A DNA stretch of 64,000 bases. Source: Saccharomyces paradoxus (Eukaryota > Ascomycota > Saccharomycetes > Saccharomycetales > Saccharomycetaceae). The position numbers and the translations under genes are program-made. The stretch is from positions 310,001 to 374,000 of the forward strand of contig NC_047501.1 of NCBI RefSeq assembly GCF_002079055.1. The letters are read 5' to 3'. Below are positions 1 to 8,330 of the stretch, one piece after another. Below the pieces are notes generated by a model. The model worked only from the letters and a program-made list of their open reading frames with translations. It had not been told where the DNA came from and ran no database searches. The first letter of the stretch is position 1, and the number at the start of each line of letters is the position of its first letter.

Positions 1-2993
1 ACTTGCCACCTATTGGAAGTTTTTCGCCTCCGACAAACGGTTCTACCGTACATGAAAACTATCAGGATCAGCAGCACATGCAACCACCCCATTTGATTCC
101 CTTACCATCGATGGTTCAACATGGGCCCAACATAGTTCATCAAGGGATTGCAAATGAAAATTTACCCCTGTCGGATCTGAGAACGTCTCTTACCGACCAG
201 TACGCTCCTTCTACTATCCAACAACAACAACAGCATTCGCAGAGTATTAGTCCTATAGCAAATACGCAATATGGCGATATCCCCGTTAGACCAGAAATAG
301 ATTTAGATCCCAGCATTGTTCCTGTGGTCCCTGAACCGACTGAGCCCATCGAAGACAATATATCGCTTAATGAAGAAGTCACTTTCTTCGAGAAGGCAAA
401 GAGGTATATCGGTAATAAACATTTATACACGGAGTTTTTGAAAATATTAAATTTGTATTCTCAAGATATACTTGATCTTGACGATTTAGTGGAAAAGGTA
501 GATTTTTACTTGGGTTCCAACAAGGAACTATTTACGTGGTTCAAGAATTTTGTTGGTTACCAAGAAAAAACCAAATGTATCGAGAATATTGTTCATGAGA
601 AACACAGACTGGATTTAGATTTATGTGAGGCATTTGGTCCAAGCTATAAGAGATTACCTAAAAGCGATACTTTCATGCCATGCTCAGGTAGAGATGATAT
701 GTGTTGGGAAGTCTTGAATGACGAATGGGTTGGACATCCTGTATGGGCTTCCGAAGATTCCGGATTTATTGCCCATCGTAAAAACCAATATGAAGAAACT
801 TTATTCAAGATTGAAGAAGAAAGACATGAGTATGATTTCTATATCGAATCGAATTTAAGAACTATCCAATGCTTGGAAACAATTGTAAATAAGATTGAAA
901 ATATGACTGAGAATGAAAAGGCTAATTTTAAACTGCCTCCTGGTCTTGGTCATACTTCAATGACTATTTATAAGAAAGTGATAAGGAAAGTTTATGATAA
1001 GGAAAGGGGGTTTGAGATTATTGACGCTTTGCATGAACATCCTGCTGTGACAGCGCCAGTCGTTCTCAAAAGACTAAAGCAAAAGGATGAAGAATGGAGA
1101 AGGGCTCAACGTGAGTGGAATAAAGTTTGGAGAGAGCTAGAACAGAAGGTTTTCTTCAAGTCACTAGATCATTTAGGTTTAACATTTAAGCAGGCTGATA
1201 AAAAATTATTAACTACAAAGCAGTTGATATCGGAGATTAGTAGCATCAAAGTCGATCAAACAAACAAAAAAATTCATTGGTTAACTCCTAAACCAAAGAG
1301 CCAGTTAGATTTTGATTTCCCTGATAAGGATATTTTCTATGATATCTTTTGTTTGGCCGACAGTTTTATAACTCATACCACAGCTTATTCAAACCCTGAT
1401 AAGGAAAGGTTGAAAGATTTATTGAAATACTTCATATCTTCTTTTTTCTCTATTTCTTTGGAAAAAATCGAAGAATCACTGCAATCCCATAAGCAAAACG
1501 TGTCGGAATCTAGCGGGTCTGACGATGGGGGTTCCACTGCTTCGAGGAAAAGGCCGTATCAACAGGAAATGAGTTTACTTGATATTTTACACAGAAGCAG
1601 ATACCAAAAGCTAAAGCGTTCTAATGATGAAGATGGCAAAGTGCCACAACTCTCAGAACCGCCTGACGAAGAACCTAATACTATTGAGGAAGAAGAACTC
1701 ATCGATGAAGAAGCCAAAAATCCGTGGCTGACTGGAAATTTGGTGGAAGAAGCAAACTCTCAGGGTATTATTCAAAATCGCAGTATCTTTAATCTATTTG
1801 CTAATACGAATATTTACATCTTTTTCCGTCATTGGACAACGATTTATGAGCGGCTTTTGGAAATCAAGCAAATGAATGAAAAGGTCACAAAGGAAATCAA
1901 TACAAGGTCGACGGTTATTTTTGCCAAAGATCTAGATCTACTGCCAAATCAACTTTCTGAAATGGGGCTAGATTTTATTGGTGAGGACGCTTACAAACAG
2001 GTGTTAAAGTTGAGTAGAAGATTGATTAATGGGGACCTTGAACATCAGTGGTTTGAAGAGAGTTTGCGTCAAGCTTACAACAACAAAGCCTTTAAACTCT
2101 ATACAATTGACAAAGTTACCCAATCGTTAGTGAAGCACGCTCACACCTTGATGACTGACGCTAAAACTGCAGAAATAATGGCTTTGTTCGTCCAGGATAG
2201 AAACGCCTCTACCACTAGTGCGAAAGACCAAATTATTTATCGCTTGCAGGTCCGTTCGCATATGTCCAACACAGAGAATATGTTTAGGATAGAGTTTGAT
2301 AAAAGAACTTTGCATGTTTCCATTCAATATATTGCCCTTGATGATTTAACACTAAAGGAACCTAAGGCTGACGAGGATAAATGGAAATATTACGTAACAT
2401 CGTATGCTCTGCCACATCCAACAGAAGGTATTCCGCACGAGAAACTGAAGATACCATTTTTGGAAAGGCTCATTGAATTTGGGCAAGATATAGATGGAAG
2501 AGAAGTAGATGAGGAGTTCTCCCCCGAAGGCATCTCTGTATCGACATTAAAAATTAAGATTCAGCCTGTAACCTACAAATTGCATATCGAAAACGGGTCT
2601 TACGATGTTTTTACCCGTAAAGCCATTAACAAATATCCTACTGTTGCTAATGATGATACTCACAAGGAAATGGTTTCCCAGAAGAAGGAGTTGATATCAA
2701 AATTTTTAGACTGCGCAGTTCGTTTGAGAAATAATTTGGATGAGACTGAAAAATCAAGTATGCAAAAAAAATGGGAGAGCCTAAAAGAGACTACAGCAAA
2801 GATGAGTATTGGCGACCAGGTAATAGACACCAAAGTCGAAGAAGGTGAAAACACGAAACAGGAGCAGCTAGATGATTTGGCCAGTTCCGATGTGAATGTA
2901 TTGCCTTCTTTCATTCCTACTGTACCACAAGATGGTAACGTAGAAGCGACTGAAAGCACCGGACCTACAGACAAAGAAGCTAAAATCCAATAA
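1..2993 (+). CDS. SIN3: Sin3 transcriptional corepressor, C-terminal two thirds (5' end outside window)
   Basis: Scaffold of the nuclear Rpd3L and Rpd3S histone deacetylase complexes, recruited by DNA-binding repressors such as Ume6. The first complete in-frame codon is at position 3, and 996 residues are visible of a protein about 1,530 long in S. cerevisiae; PAH1 and PAH2 lie outside the window. In visible numbering, a Gln/Pro-rich linker (1-115) precedes a four-helix PAH3 domain (about 124-187, containing FFEKAKRYIG and ELFTWFKNFVGYQE). Next comes the HDAC-interaction domain (about 211-310, with PSYKRLPKSD and WVGHPVWASEDSGF) and a long C-terminal region ending in acidic, low-complexity sequence. 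The stop is TAA. It converges on PFA4 with 313 bp between stops. Identity is secure from domain order and synteny. Confidence 0.97.
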   Translation, partial: LPPIGSFSPPTNGSTVHENYQDQQHMQPPHLIPLPSMVQHGPNIVHQGIANENLPLSDLRTSLTDQYAPSTIQQQQQHSQSISPIANTQYGDIPVRPEIDLDPSIVPVVPEPTEPIEDNISLNEEVTFFEKAKRYIGNKHLYTEFLKILNLYSQDILDLDDLVEKVDFYLGSNKELFTWFKNFVGYQEKTKCIENIVHEKHRLDLDLCEAFGPSYKRLPKSDTFMPCSGRDDMCWEVLNDEWVGHPVWASEDSGFIAHRKNQYEETLFKIEEERHEYDFYIESNLRTIQCLETIVNKIENMTENEKANFKLPPGLGHTSMTIYKKVIRKVYDKERGFEIIDALHEHPAVTAPVVLKRLKQKDEEWRRAQREWNKVWRELEQKVFFKSLDHLGLTFKQADKKLLTTKQLISEISSIKVDQTNKKIHWLTPKPKSQLDFDFPDKDIFYDIFCLADSFITHTTAYSNPDKERLKDLLKYFISSFFSISLEKIEESLQSHKQNVSESSGSDDGGSTASRKRPYQQEMSLLDILHRSRYQKLKRSNDEDGKVPQLSEPPDEEPNTIEEEELIDEEAKNPWLTGNLVEEANSQGIIQNRSIFNLFANTNIYIFFRHWTTIYERLLEIKQMNEKVTKEINTRSTVIFAKDLDLLPNQLSEMGLDFIGEDAYKQVLKLSRRLINGDLEHQWFEESLRQAYNNKAFKLYTIDKVTQSLVKHAHTLMTDAKTAEIMALFVQDRNASTTSAKDQIIYRLQVRSHMSNTENMFRIEFDKRTLHVSIQYIALDDLTLKEPKADEDKWKYYVTSYALPHPTEGIPHEKLKIPFLERLIEFGQDIDGREVDEEFSPEGISVSTLKIKIQPVTYKLHIENGSYDVFTRKAINKYPTVANDDTHKEMVSQKKELISKFLDCAVRLRNNLDETEKSSMQKKWESLKETTAKMSIGDQVIDTKVEEGENTKQEQLDDLASSDVNVLPSFIPTVPQDGNVEATESTGPTDKEAKIQ

Positions 2994-3306
2994 GTAGTTT
3001 TAACTACATTTAAAACAAAAATCTTTAGCGCAACATCGTTTTTTTCGTCTAATATATACATTTAATTAATGTCAAGGAGGATGTAACATTGTAATTTTAA
3101 AACTGTAAGTGTTTTGAAGCTTCTGAGAAGATATCGATCTCTATAAAAGAACAAGTGATAACAAACGGTGGCATATATTTGGGTATTCATCCGCAGTAGT
3201 GTTTGAATTCTTTAAACTTGTTAGCGTAGCATGTAAGTAAGAGGATACTATTTAAAAAGGCCAGTCTGTATATATTTATATACCTGGTTTCCTCAGAATG
3301 AGTAAT
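2994..3306. other. Convergent spacer SIN3/PFA4
   Basis: A 313-bp AT-rich spacer holding the 3' ends of two converging genes. TATATA runs near 3050-3060 and 3270-3285 resemble yeast polyadenylation efficiency elements. I see no gene in it. Confidence 0.5.
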
Positions 3307-4443
3307 CTATTCCATATCAACGTCGACTCCAAAATCGTCTAGTGATTCTCCCCAGTCGTTGTACCACTTTTCACGAGAAGAAGGCCTGCCATTTTGAACA
3401 AGTCTGCTTCTTATTACCTGTTCGCCACTTTCATTACACGTCTCTATTGTTGAACTGCCATGGTTAGAGAGGGTGTTTGTTTTGCCTCCATCTGGCGGCC
3501 AGGGAAGTGAGAGAATAATATCTTCTAATGGAGAGTTAACCTCATATTTGGAGATATCGTTCTTTGGAAAACTGTTTCCATCCCCTGTAGGAACACCATA
3601 CGGCCATAACCATAAATACATGGGGCCGAGGTACAATATTGCATTAGCGTACACATCAAAATCGTAGGGGAAATTCACAAGTTCGTCAAAGCGGGGTCTT
3701 TGTTGCGCCAGAAGTTCTTCGGCATCTCTTTCGTGTTGAAGACACCTCGACTCTGGGTAGATTCTCCAAGCATTATCAATTAATTTTGGGATTAATCTTC
3801 TGGAGTCGAATAGAGATTCTAGCCGATCAATGTCCCACGACTCAATTTGAGATCTTCCGTTTACTATTTGATTCAATAAGCATCGTAAGAAAAGAACTGC
3901 TATCGTTAATAGGACAAAAGAATTTAAGGGAGTCAATATCGTTAAGAAAATTAGCTCTGATTTTTTGAAGAAGTAGCCAGGCAAGTGCCTCTGTTGCCAA
4001 ATAAAGTATATTCGTTTACCTTGTATGCAAAATAAAACACTGGTCGTTACAATGATCCAAAATAAGAATCTTAGGAAATGCGGATAGTTTCCAAAGCCGA
4101 CACAATTCATTGTCCATGGGCAATGATGATCCATCATTAAGACGCATTGGTTGCAGGTTTTACAATGATGGGAACGTTCTGGCTTATAATTTTGGCACTT
4201 CTTACAGAAATTCGGCCATATATCAGGGGTTGGTTTATAGTTGGGGGAAGGCCTTCCTGGATTTGTGTAGATGGCCAAATAATAAGAAAGCCATATCATT
4301 GACAAAGATATTTCAAATATTATTTGTTTCGTTACCGACAAGAAATTGGATAAAATAAAGTAGTGCGCGCCATAGCCTATAAATGATATCAGAAACGTCG
4401 GAATAGCAACCCCTAACCAAGGCCACTTCAACTTTACAGCCAT
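3307..4443 (-). CDS. PFA4: DHHC protein S-palmitoyltransferase Pfa4
   Basis: ER-membrane palmitoyltransferase; in S. cerevisiae it palmitoylates chitin synthase Chs3 so that Chs3 can leave the ER. The 378-residue protein has four hydrophobic segments (about 8-28, 40-58, 125-145, 165-190). Between the second and third lies a cysteine-rich zinc-binding domain with C-x2-C and H-x2-C pairs and the catalytic DHHC at 105-108. The nucleophile is Cys108, in [13 protein letters not shown]. An NPG motif follows TM2, and the C-terminal half is a soluble tail. An in-frame TTG lies two codons upstream, but the ATG at 4443 (MAVKL) gives exactly the usual length and was chosen. It is divergent in reading from nothing nearby and sits in tandem with IZH2. 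Confidence 0.96.
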   Translation of the reverse strand: MAVKLKWPWLGVAIPTFLISFIGYGAHYFILSNFLSVTKQIIFEISLSMIWLSYYLAIYTNPGRPSPNYKPTPDIWPNFCKKCQNYKPERSHHCKTCNQCVLMMDHHCPWTMNCVGFGNYPHFLRFLFWIIVTTSVLFCIQGKRIYFIWQQRHLPGYFFKKSELIFLTILTPLNSFVLLTIAVLFLRCLLNQIVNGRSQIESWDIDRLESLFDSRRLIPKLIDNAWRIYPESRCLQHERDAEELLAQQRPRFDELVNFPYDFDVYANAILYLGPMYLWLWPYGVPTGDGNSFPKNDISKYEVNSPLEDIILSLPWPPDGGKTNTLSNHGSSTIETCNESGEQVIRSRLVQNGRPSSREKWYNDWGESLDDFGVDVDME

Positions 4444-4852
4444 GGCCAAGTGATAAACTTCGTTTTTTTAAAATTTATATGACACATCATCACCACCATG
4501 CAATACGATAATTATCGTTTTTCAGATTCGCTATTTTTTGAAAGCGCGTAGCAAGAGAGGTTTATCAGGAAACTAAAATATACACGAAACAACCAGTAAG
4601 CAGTGAAAACGAGCTGTATCTTTAATTGAGAACTCTTGGTTAGAACAATATTTCTTCTAGACGCCAGTTTTCTGTATAACCCATATGCGAAAGGGAACAA
4701 GATCCTATTTTCTTCTATTTCGAGATTTCTTTTCTATATTTAATTATCTTATTGGGGGGATCCTTTCCTCTGTTCTCTTTATCACATCTAAAAACCTTTT
4801 ATTATTTTGACTTCAAAACTACTATCTATATAATACTAAGTACCCCAAATAT
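4444..4852. other. Spacer IZH2-PFA4
   Basis: A 409-bp AT-rich spacer that must hold the PFA4 promoter and IZH2 terminator. A 62-codon minus-strand frame (4512-4700) has no recognisable features. I see no specific site. Confidence 0.4.
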
Positions 4853-5806
4853 CTAAGAGACAATCCCATTCTCCATTTTCATATGGACTAACTCATAACT
4901 ATTTAATAAACCTCTCAAGTGACAGAACGCTGCAATAACAACCAGAAAATGGAAAATTTGGTGAGAATGGCCCCAGATATCAAATTTTCCGGGGCAAATC
5001 TTTTCAGGGAACCGCATTCCATAAAGAACAGCGCCAATTATGTATAAGACGCCCCCAAGTAACACCCAAAATAGCTGAATTTGCGTCCAAATTTCTGAAA
5101 AACTATAGCAGTAAAGACCACTGAAAATTGGAATGATAGAGGATAAACCAAAACAAACAAATAGCCCAGCTCTATAAGGCCTCCACTCTCTTTTCCGAAA
5201 TTTATCTTTTAGCGACACAATACTACACGCAATCCCAAAGCTAACAGTAATAAGCGCAAATAGGCAAAATAGGGAAAATTTCTCATAGTAACCATAGTAT
5301 AAAATACTGACCATTGATGTGACAATCAATATACAAATACCAAGGTAGTCCAGCTTATTTCCTAAGGTAGCAATTCTTAAGGAGTGACTTTTCAGACAAT
5401 GAAAGGAGCTGCTCAGTATTAAACATGCAAATGCCCCCGAATAAAAGAGGTCAATTACCATATGATCTTGCCATGTAGTTGTTTCAAACACTTTGATAGT
5501 AGATTTATCTAGCAACAGTACAGTGAAGAACCCGAGGGCAGGAATCAAGTGTGAATAAATATTGACACTTTCATTATGCAGGTAAAACAAACTTTTAAAA
5601 GTCTCAATAAAACTACTAGTTTCCTTCACGTACCCATGTAAAATAAAATCATTATCTCTTTGCCATTCTGGAATTTCATCCCAACTATATAGCCTCTTTA
5701 GCACTTTTTTGGCTTCTGTGACTTCTGCGGGATTTGCGGATGTGTTCCCTGCAGCTCTCTTCTTCAACTCTTGCACACTCTTGGTCCTCTCTAGTAAAGT
5801 TGACAT
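4853..5806 (-). CDS. IZH2: PAQR-family membrane protein Izh2 (zinc/sterol homeostasis, osmotin receptor)
   Basis: Seven-transmembrane protein of the adiponectin-receptor/PAQR (hemolysin III-like) family. In S. cerevisiae it acts in zinc and lipid homeostasis and as the receptor for plant osmotin; PAQR proteins probably have ceramidase-type metal-dependent hydrolase activity. The 317-residue protein shows the family's metal-site motifs: HNESVNIYSH from about residue 77, SSSFH with His136 at the end of a helix, and the C-terminal GHSHQIFHF with His280, His282 and His286. The soluble N-terminus faces the cytosol in this family. The ATG at 5806 (MSTLLERTK) matches the known start. An in-frame ATG at 5836 would add ten residues. 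It is transcribed divergently from PHO80. Confidence 0.96.
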   Translation of the reverse strand: MSTLLERTKSVQELKKRAAGNTSANPAEVTEAKKVLKRLYSWDEIPEWQRDNDFILHGYVKETSSFIETFKSLFYLHNESVNIYSHLIPALGFFTVLLLDKSTIKVFETTTWQDHMVIDLFYSGAFACLILSSSFHCLKSHSLRIATLGNKLDYLGICILIVTSMVSILYYGYYEKFSLFCLFALITVSFGIACSIVSLKDKFRKREWRPYRAGLFVCFGLSSIIPIFSGLYCYSFSEIWTQIQLFWVLLGGVLYIIGAVLYGMRFPEKICPGKFDIWGHSHQIFHFLVVIAAFCHLRGLLNSYELVHMKMENGIVS

Positions 5807-6689
5807 TTGGAATGATTCTTCTCCAACATGCAGCATACTTAAAGCGACAGGAAATTTAGAACATTTGGCTCAATGAACGCTGACATAAATACTATTTCTA
5901 ATCTACTATTCGAAGAGATGTTGGATTTCTAAAAAAAAAAGAGCTCAACAACGGAAGACCGCCTACTAACCCCGAGTGTCTGTTTTTTAGTACCTCGAAG
6001 CAAACAAGAAAACTTTGATACTTAATTTCTGGCCTAATCAAGGTTGTGCTACCCTAGAGGAAGTACGATATCAGTACACTTTTTGTATTCTTAACGAATT
6101 ATGGTACGCTTTAAAAGCATCTAACGTGCTATTGAGTTTTTCTTTTTAGAATGCGGTTTCAAAATTTGAGTCCGCTTTCTATGGAAAATATGAATGAGGC
6201 GAACGTGCTTGAACTGTAGTCAGATTTTAACCCGTTGTAGAGGGCCTGAGGCTACTGTAAACCACCTTGGAAATACATACGGGTTATAAGATTCGAACAA
6301 GCCATTCGTCTTTCCATACTTATCCTAGGATCTCTTCTTCATTTGATGAATCAAGGATTCGAGCTTCAGAAAGTAATTCAGCGTATATTGGCTTTCCTTT
6401 AATCTAATGCCCCAAGCCGTCACAAATAGCCATATTACTTTAAAAGTGCTCATCCGTATACACTGCAACTTTTCTTCCTTTCTCTTTAGCCGATTATAGC
6501 TCCTATCTGTTTTTTTCTTCTTAAGATTATTTATATTCCAATTTATCATCCGTATTGTTTCCAATAGCGTTCCAGTGATCAGTTATATACTTTGAAAGGC
6601 AGATAACCTTTCTTTTTATAAGTGTTTATCAAATTTAGGTCTGCAAGCTAGCATAAGACGAGGACATCCTTTGGAGACTCATAGAAATC
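5807..6689. other. Divergent promoter region IZH2/PHO80
   Basis: An 883-bp non-coding stretch between two divergent genes. A 79-codon minus-strand frame (6325-6564) is lysine-rich low complexity and not credible. I did not find a palindromic Zap1 element or a CACGTG Pho4 site by eye. Confidence 0.4.
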
Positions 6690-7571
6690 ATGGAAAGCAC
6701 ATCAGGAGAACGTTCCGAAAATATAAATGAGGATCAAGGTATACCAAAAGTAATTCTACCCGCTGATTTCAATAAATGCTCTAGAACCGACCTTGTGGTA
6801 CTCATATCACGAATGCTAGTATCGCTAATAGCGATCAATGAAAATTCTGCAACTAAGAAACCGGATGACCAAATTACTTTAACACGATATCATTCCAAGA
6901 TTCCGCCAAACATATCAATCTTCAACTATTTCATACGACTGACCAAGTTTTCCTCTTTGGAACATTGTGTGCTTATGACATCACTTTATTATATCGATTT
7001 ATTGCAAACTGTGTATCCTGATTTTACGCTAAATTCTTTAACTGCCCATAGGTTCTTATTAACAGCCACCACGGTTGCAACAAAGGGCTTGTGTGATTCA
7101 TTTTCAACTAACGCCCATTATGCAAAGGTTGGAGGAGTACGATGTCACGAATTAAATATACTGGAGAACGATTTTTTAAAGAGAGTAAACTACAGAATAA
7201 TTCCCCGGGATCATAACATTACGTTATGTAGTATAGAGCAAAAACAAAAAAAGTTTGTCATAGATAAAAATGCATTAGGATCTTTTGATTTGGATTCTTA
7301 TTCTTATGTTAATCGCCCGAAAAGTGGATACAATGTTTTGGATAAATACTATCGAAGAATAGTTCAATTGGTGGGCTCCTTTAACGCTTCACCGGATAAG
7401 AGTAGAAAAGTTGATTATGTTCTCCCGTCAAATATTGATAAATCCAATGAGAATGGTTCCCAAATTCATCAACATAAGGGATCGTCCTCACCCAATTCTC
7501 ACCTTTCACAGAAGCGATACTCTGAGGCAAAAGACGCTCATATTTATAACAAGCGATCAAAGCCGGATTAG
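6690..7571 (+). CDS. PHO80: Pho80 cyclin, partner of the Pho85 kinase
   Basis: Cyclin subunit of the nuclear Pho80-Pho85 kinase. The kinase phosphorylates the activator Pho4 when phosphate is plentiful and so keeps the PHO regulon off; it also feeds into Rim15 signalling. The 293 residues match the known length. A cyclin-box fold occupies about residues 30-175, with the Pho80/PCL-type core HSKIPPNISIFNYFIRLTKF followed by a helix ending LYYIDLLQTVYPDF and then HRFLLTATTVATKGLCDSF. The C-terminal 80 residues are Ser/Asn/Lys-rich and look disordered. The ATG at 6690 is the first in frame. It is the last gene before the centromere on this arm. Confidence 0.97.
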   Translation: MESTSGERSENINEDQGIPKVILPADFNKCSRTDLVVLISRMLVSLIAINENSATKKPDDQITLTRYHSKIPPNISIFNYFIRLTKFSSLEHCVLMTSLYYIDLLQTVYPDFTLNSLTAHRFLLTATTVATKGLCDSFSTNAHYAKVGGVRCHELNILENDFLKRVNYRIIPRDHNITLCSIEQKQKKFVIDKNALGSFDLDSYSYVNRPKSGYNVLDKYYRRIVQLVGSFNASPDKSRKVDYVLPSNIDKSNENGSQIHQHKGSSSPNSHLSQKRYSEAKDAHIYNKRSKPD

Positions 7572-7638
7572 TTATTTTTCGTGAAGTGTCCTGAAACAAT
7601 CATCATTGAGCAACATCAAAAACCCTCCATTTATATAC

Positions 7639-7647
<9 letters not shown>

Positions 7648-7684
<37 letters not shown>
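7648..7684. repeat. (TG)n microsatellite 3' of PHO80
   Basis: A pure alternating TG tract of about 37 bp follows a short (TA) run, 77 bp after the PHO80 stop and about 400 bp from the centromere. Such tracts vary in length between strains. Confidence 0.95.
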
Positions 7685-7688
<4 letters not shown>

Positions 7689-8085
7689 AGCAATTGGCCA
7701 TCATTCGGCTTGAGAAAGTCCAAGATTTTCAGATAGTATATGAAAAAAAAAATATATTTGCTTTGATAAAGAAAACATGATTTCTTTATCCCATGATAAG
7801 TAGTCCCATGTCAGTCCTTTCTTCTCCTTTTTACATCGTAAGGATATTAGCGATACAGAGAATACGTCAAGAAGGGGTTGAGAGCTTTAAATTGATTAAC
7901 TCAATGATACGTCCTCGGCTAAATTTTATATTACTACTATTCCTTCTCATATAGTACTCTTGAAACTTTCTTGTTAGAACAATTTCATGGGTAATAATAA
8001 TATATGTAATCTTACATTTTTTGGTTGGGTAAACTATTAAATAACAGAAATTCCATTTCAAATATGATAATTAACATTTTTATAT
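7685..8085. other. Pericentromeric spacer
   Basis: About 400 bp of AT-rich DNA between the TG microsatellite and CDEIII. A 64-codon minus-strand frame (7867-8061) has no features I can support. I see no gene. Confidence 0.4.
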
Positions 8086-8203
8086 ATTTTGTGTTCGGAA
8101 GTCATATACAATAAAATTTTTTAGTAAAACTTTTAAAACCTTAAGTTATAGAAAATAAAGTGTTTTTTAAATTTTAAAATATTTCAAAAGTAAACCACGT
8201 GAT
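8086..8203 (-). other. CEN15: Point centromere CEN15 (CDEI-CDEII-CDEIII)
   Basis: A complete 118-bp budding-yeast point centromere, read on the minus strand. CDEI is ATCACGTG at 8203-8196, a perfect match to RTCACRTG, the Cbf1 site. CDEII is the 85 bp at 8111-8195 with only 11 G/C bases (about 87% AT) and many A/T runs; it wraps the Cse4 nucleosome. CDEIII is 25 bp at 8110-8086, beginning TGTATATGACTTCCGAA, with the essential central CCG (8098-8096) bound by the CBF3 complex. Spacing and composition are those of a functional element. It lies between PHO80 and RRP6 as CEN15 does in S. cerevisiae. CDEI is 128 bp upstream of the RRP6 ATG. Confidence 0.96.
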
Positions 8204-8240
8204 ATTTTGCTACAAGTTTTCAAAAGATATGGGGGCATCG

Positions 8241-8250
8241 GAAAATTTTT
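8241..8250 (+). promoter_or_regulatory. RRPE-like element before RRP6
   Basis: GAAAATTTTT matches the A/T-symmetric RRPE motif (AAAAWTTTT) found before yeast ribosome-biogenesis genes. It lies about 80 bp upstream of the RRP6 ATG and 38 bp from CDEI. The motif is simple, so confidence is modest. Confidence 0.35.
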
Positions 8251-8330
8251 CAGTAGTTATGTTTTAAGTTCTTCTGAAGATAGAAGTAGGAGGAACAACG
8301 AACAGCTTATAAGCACCAAGTAAGTACGTT

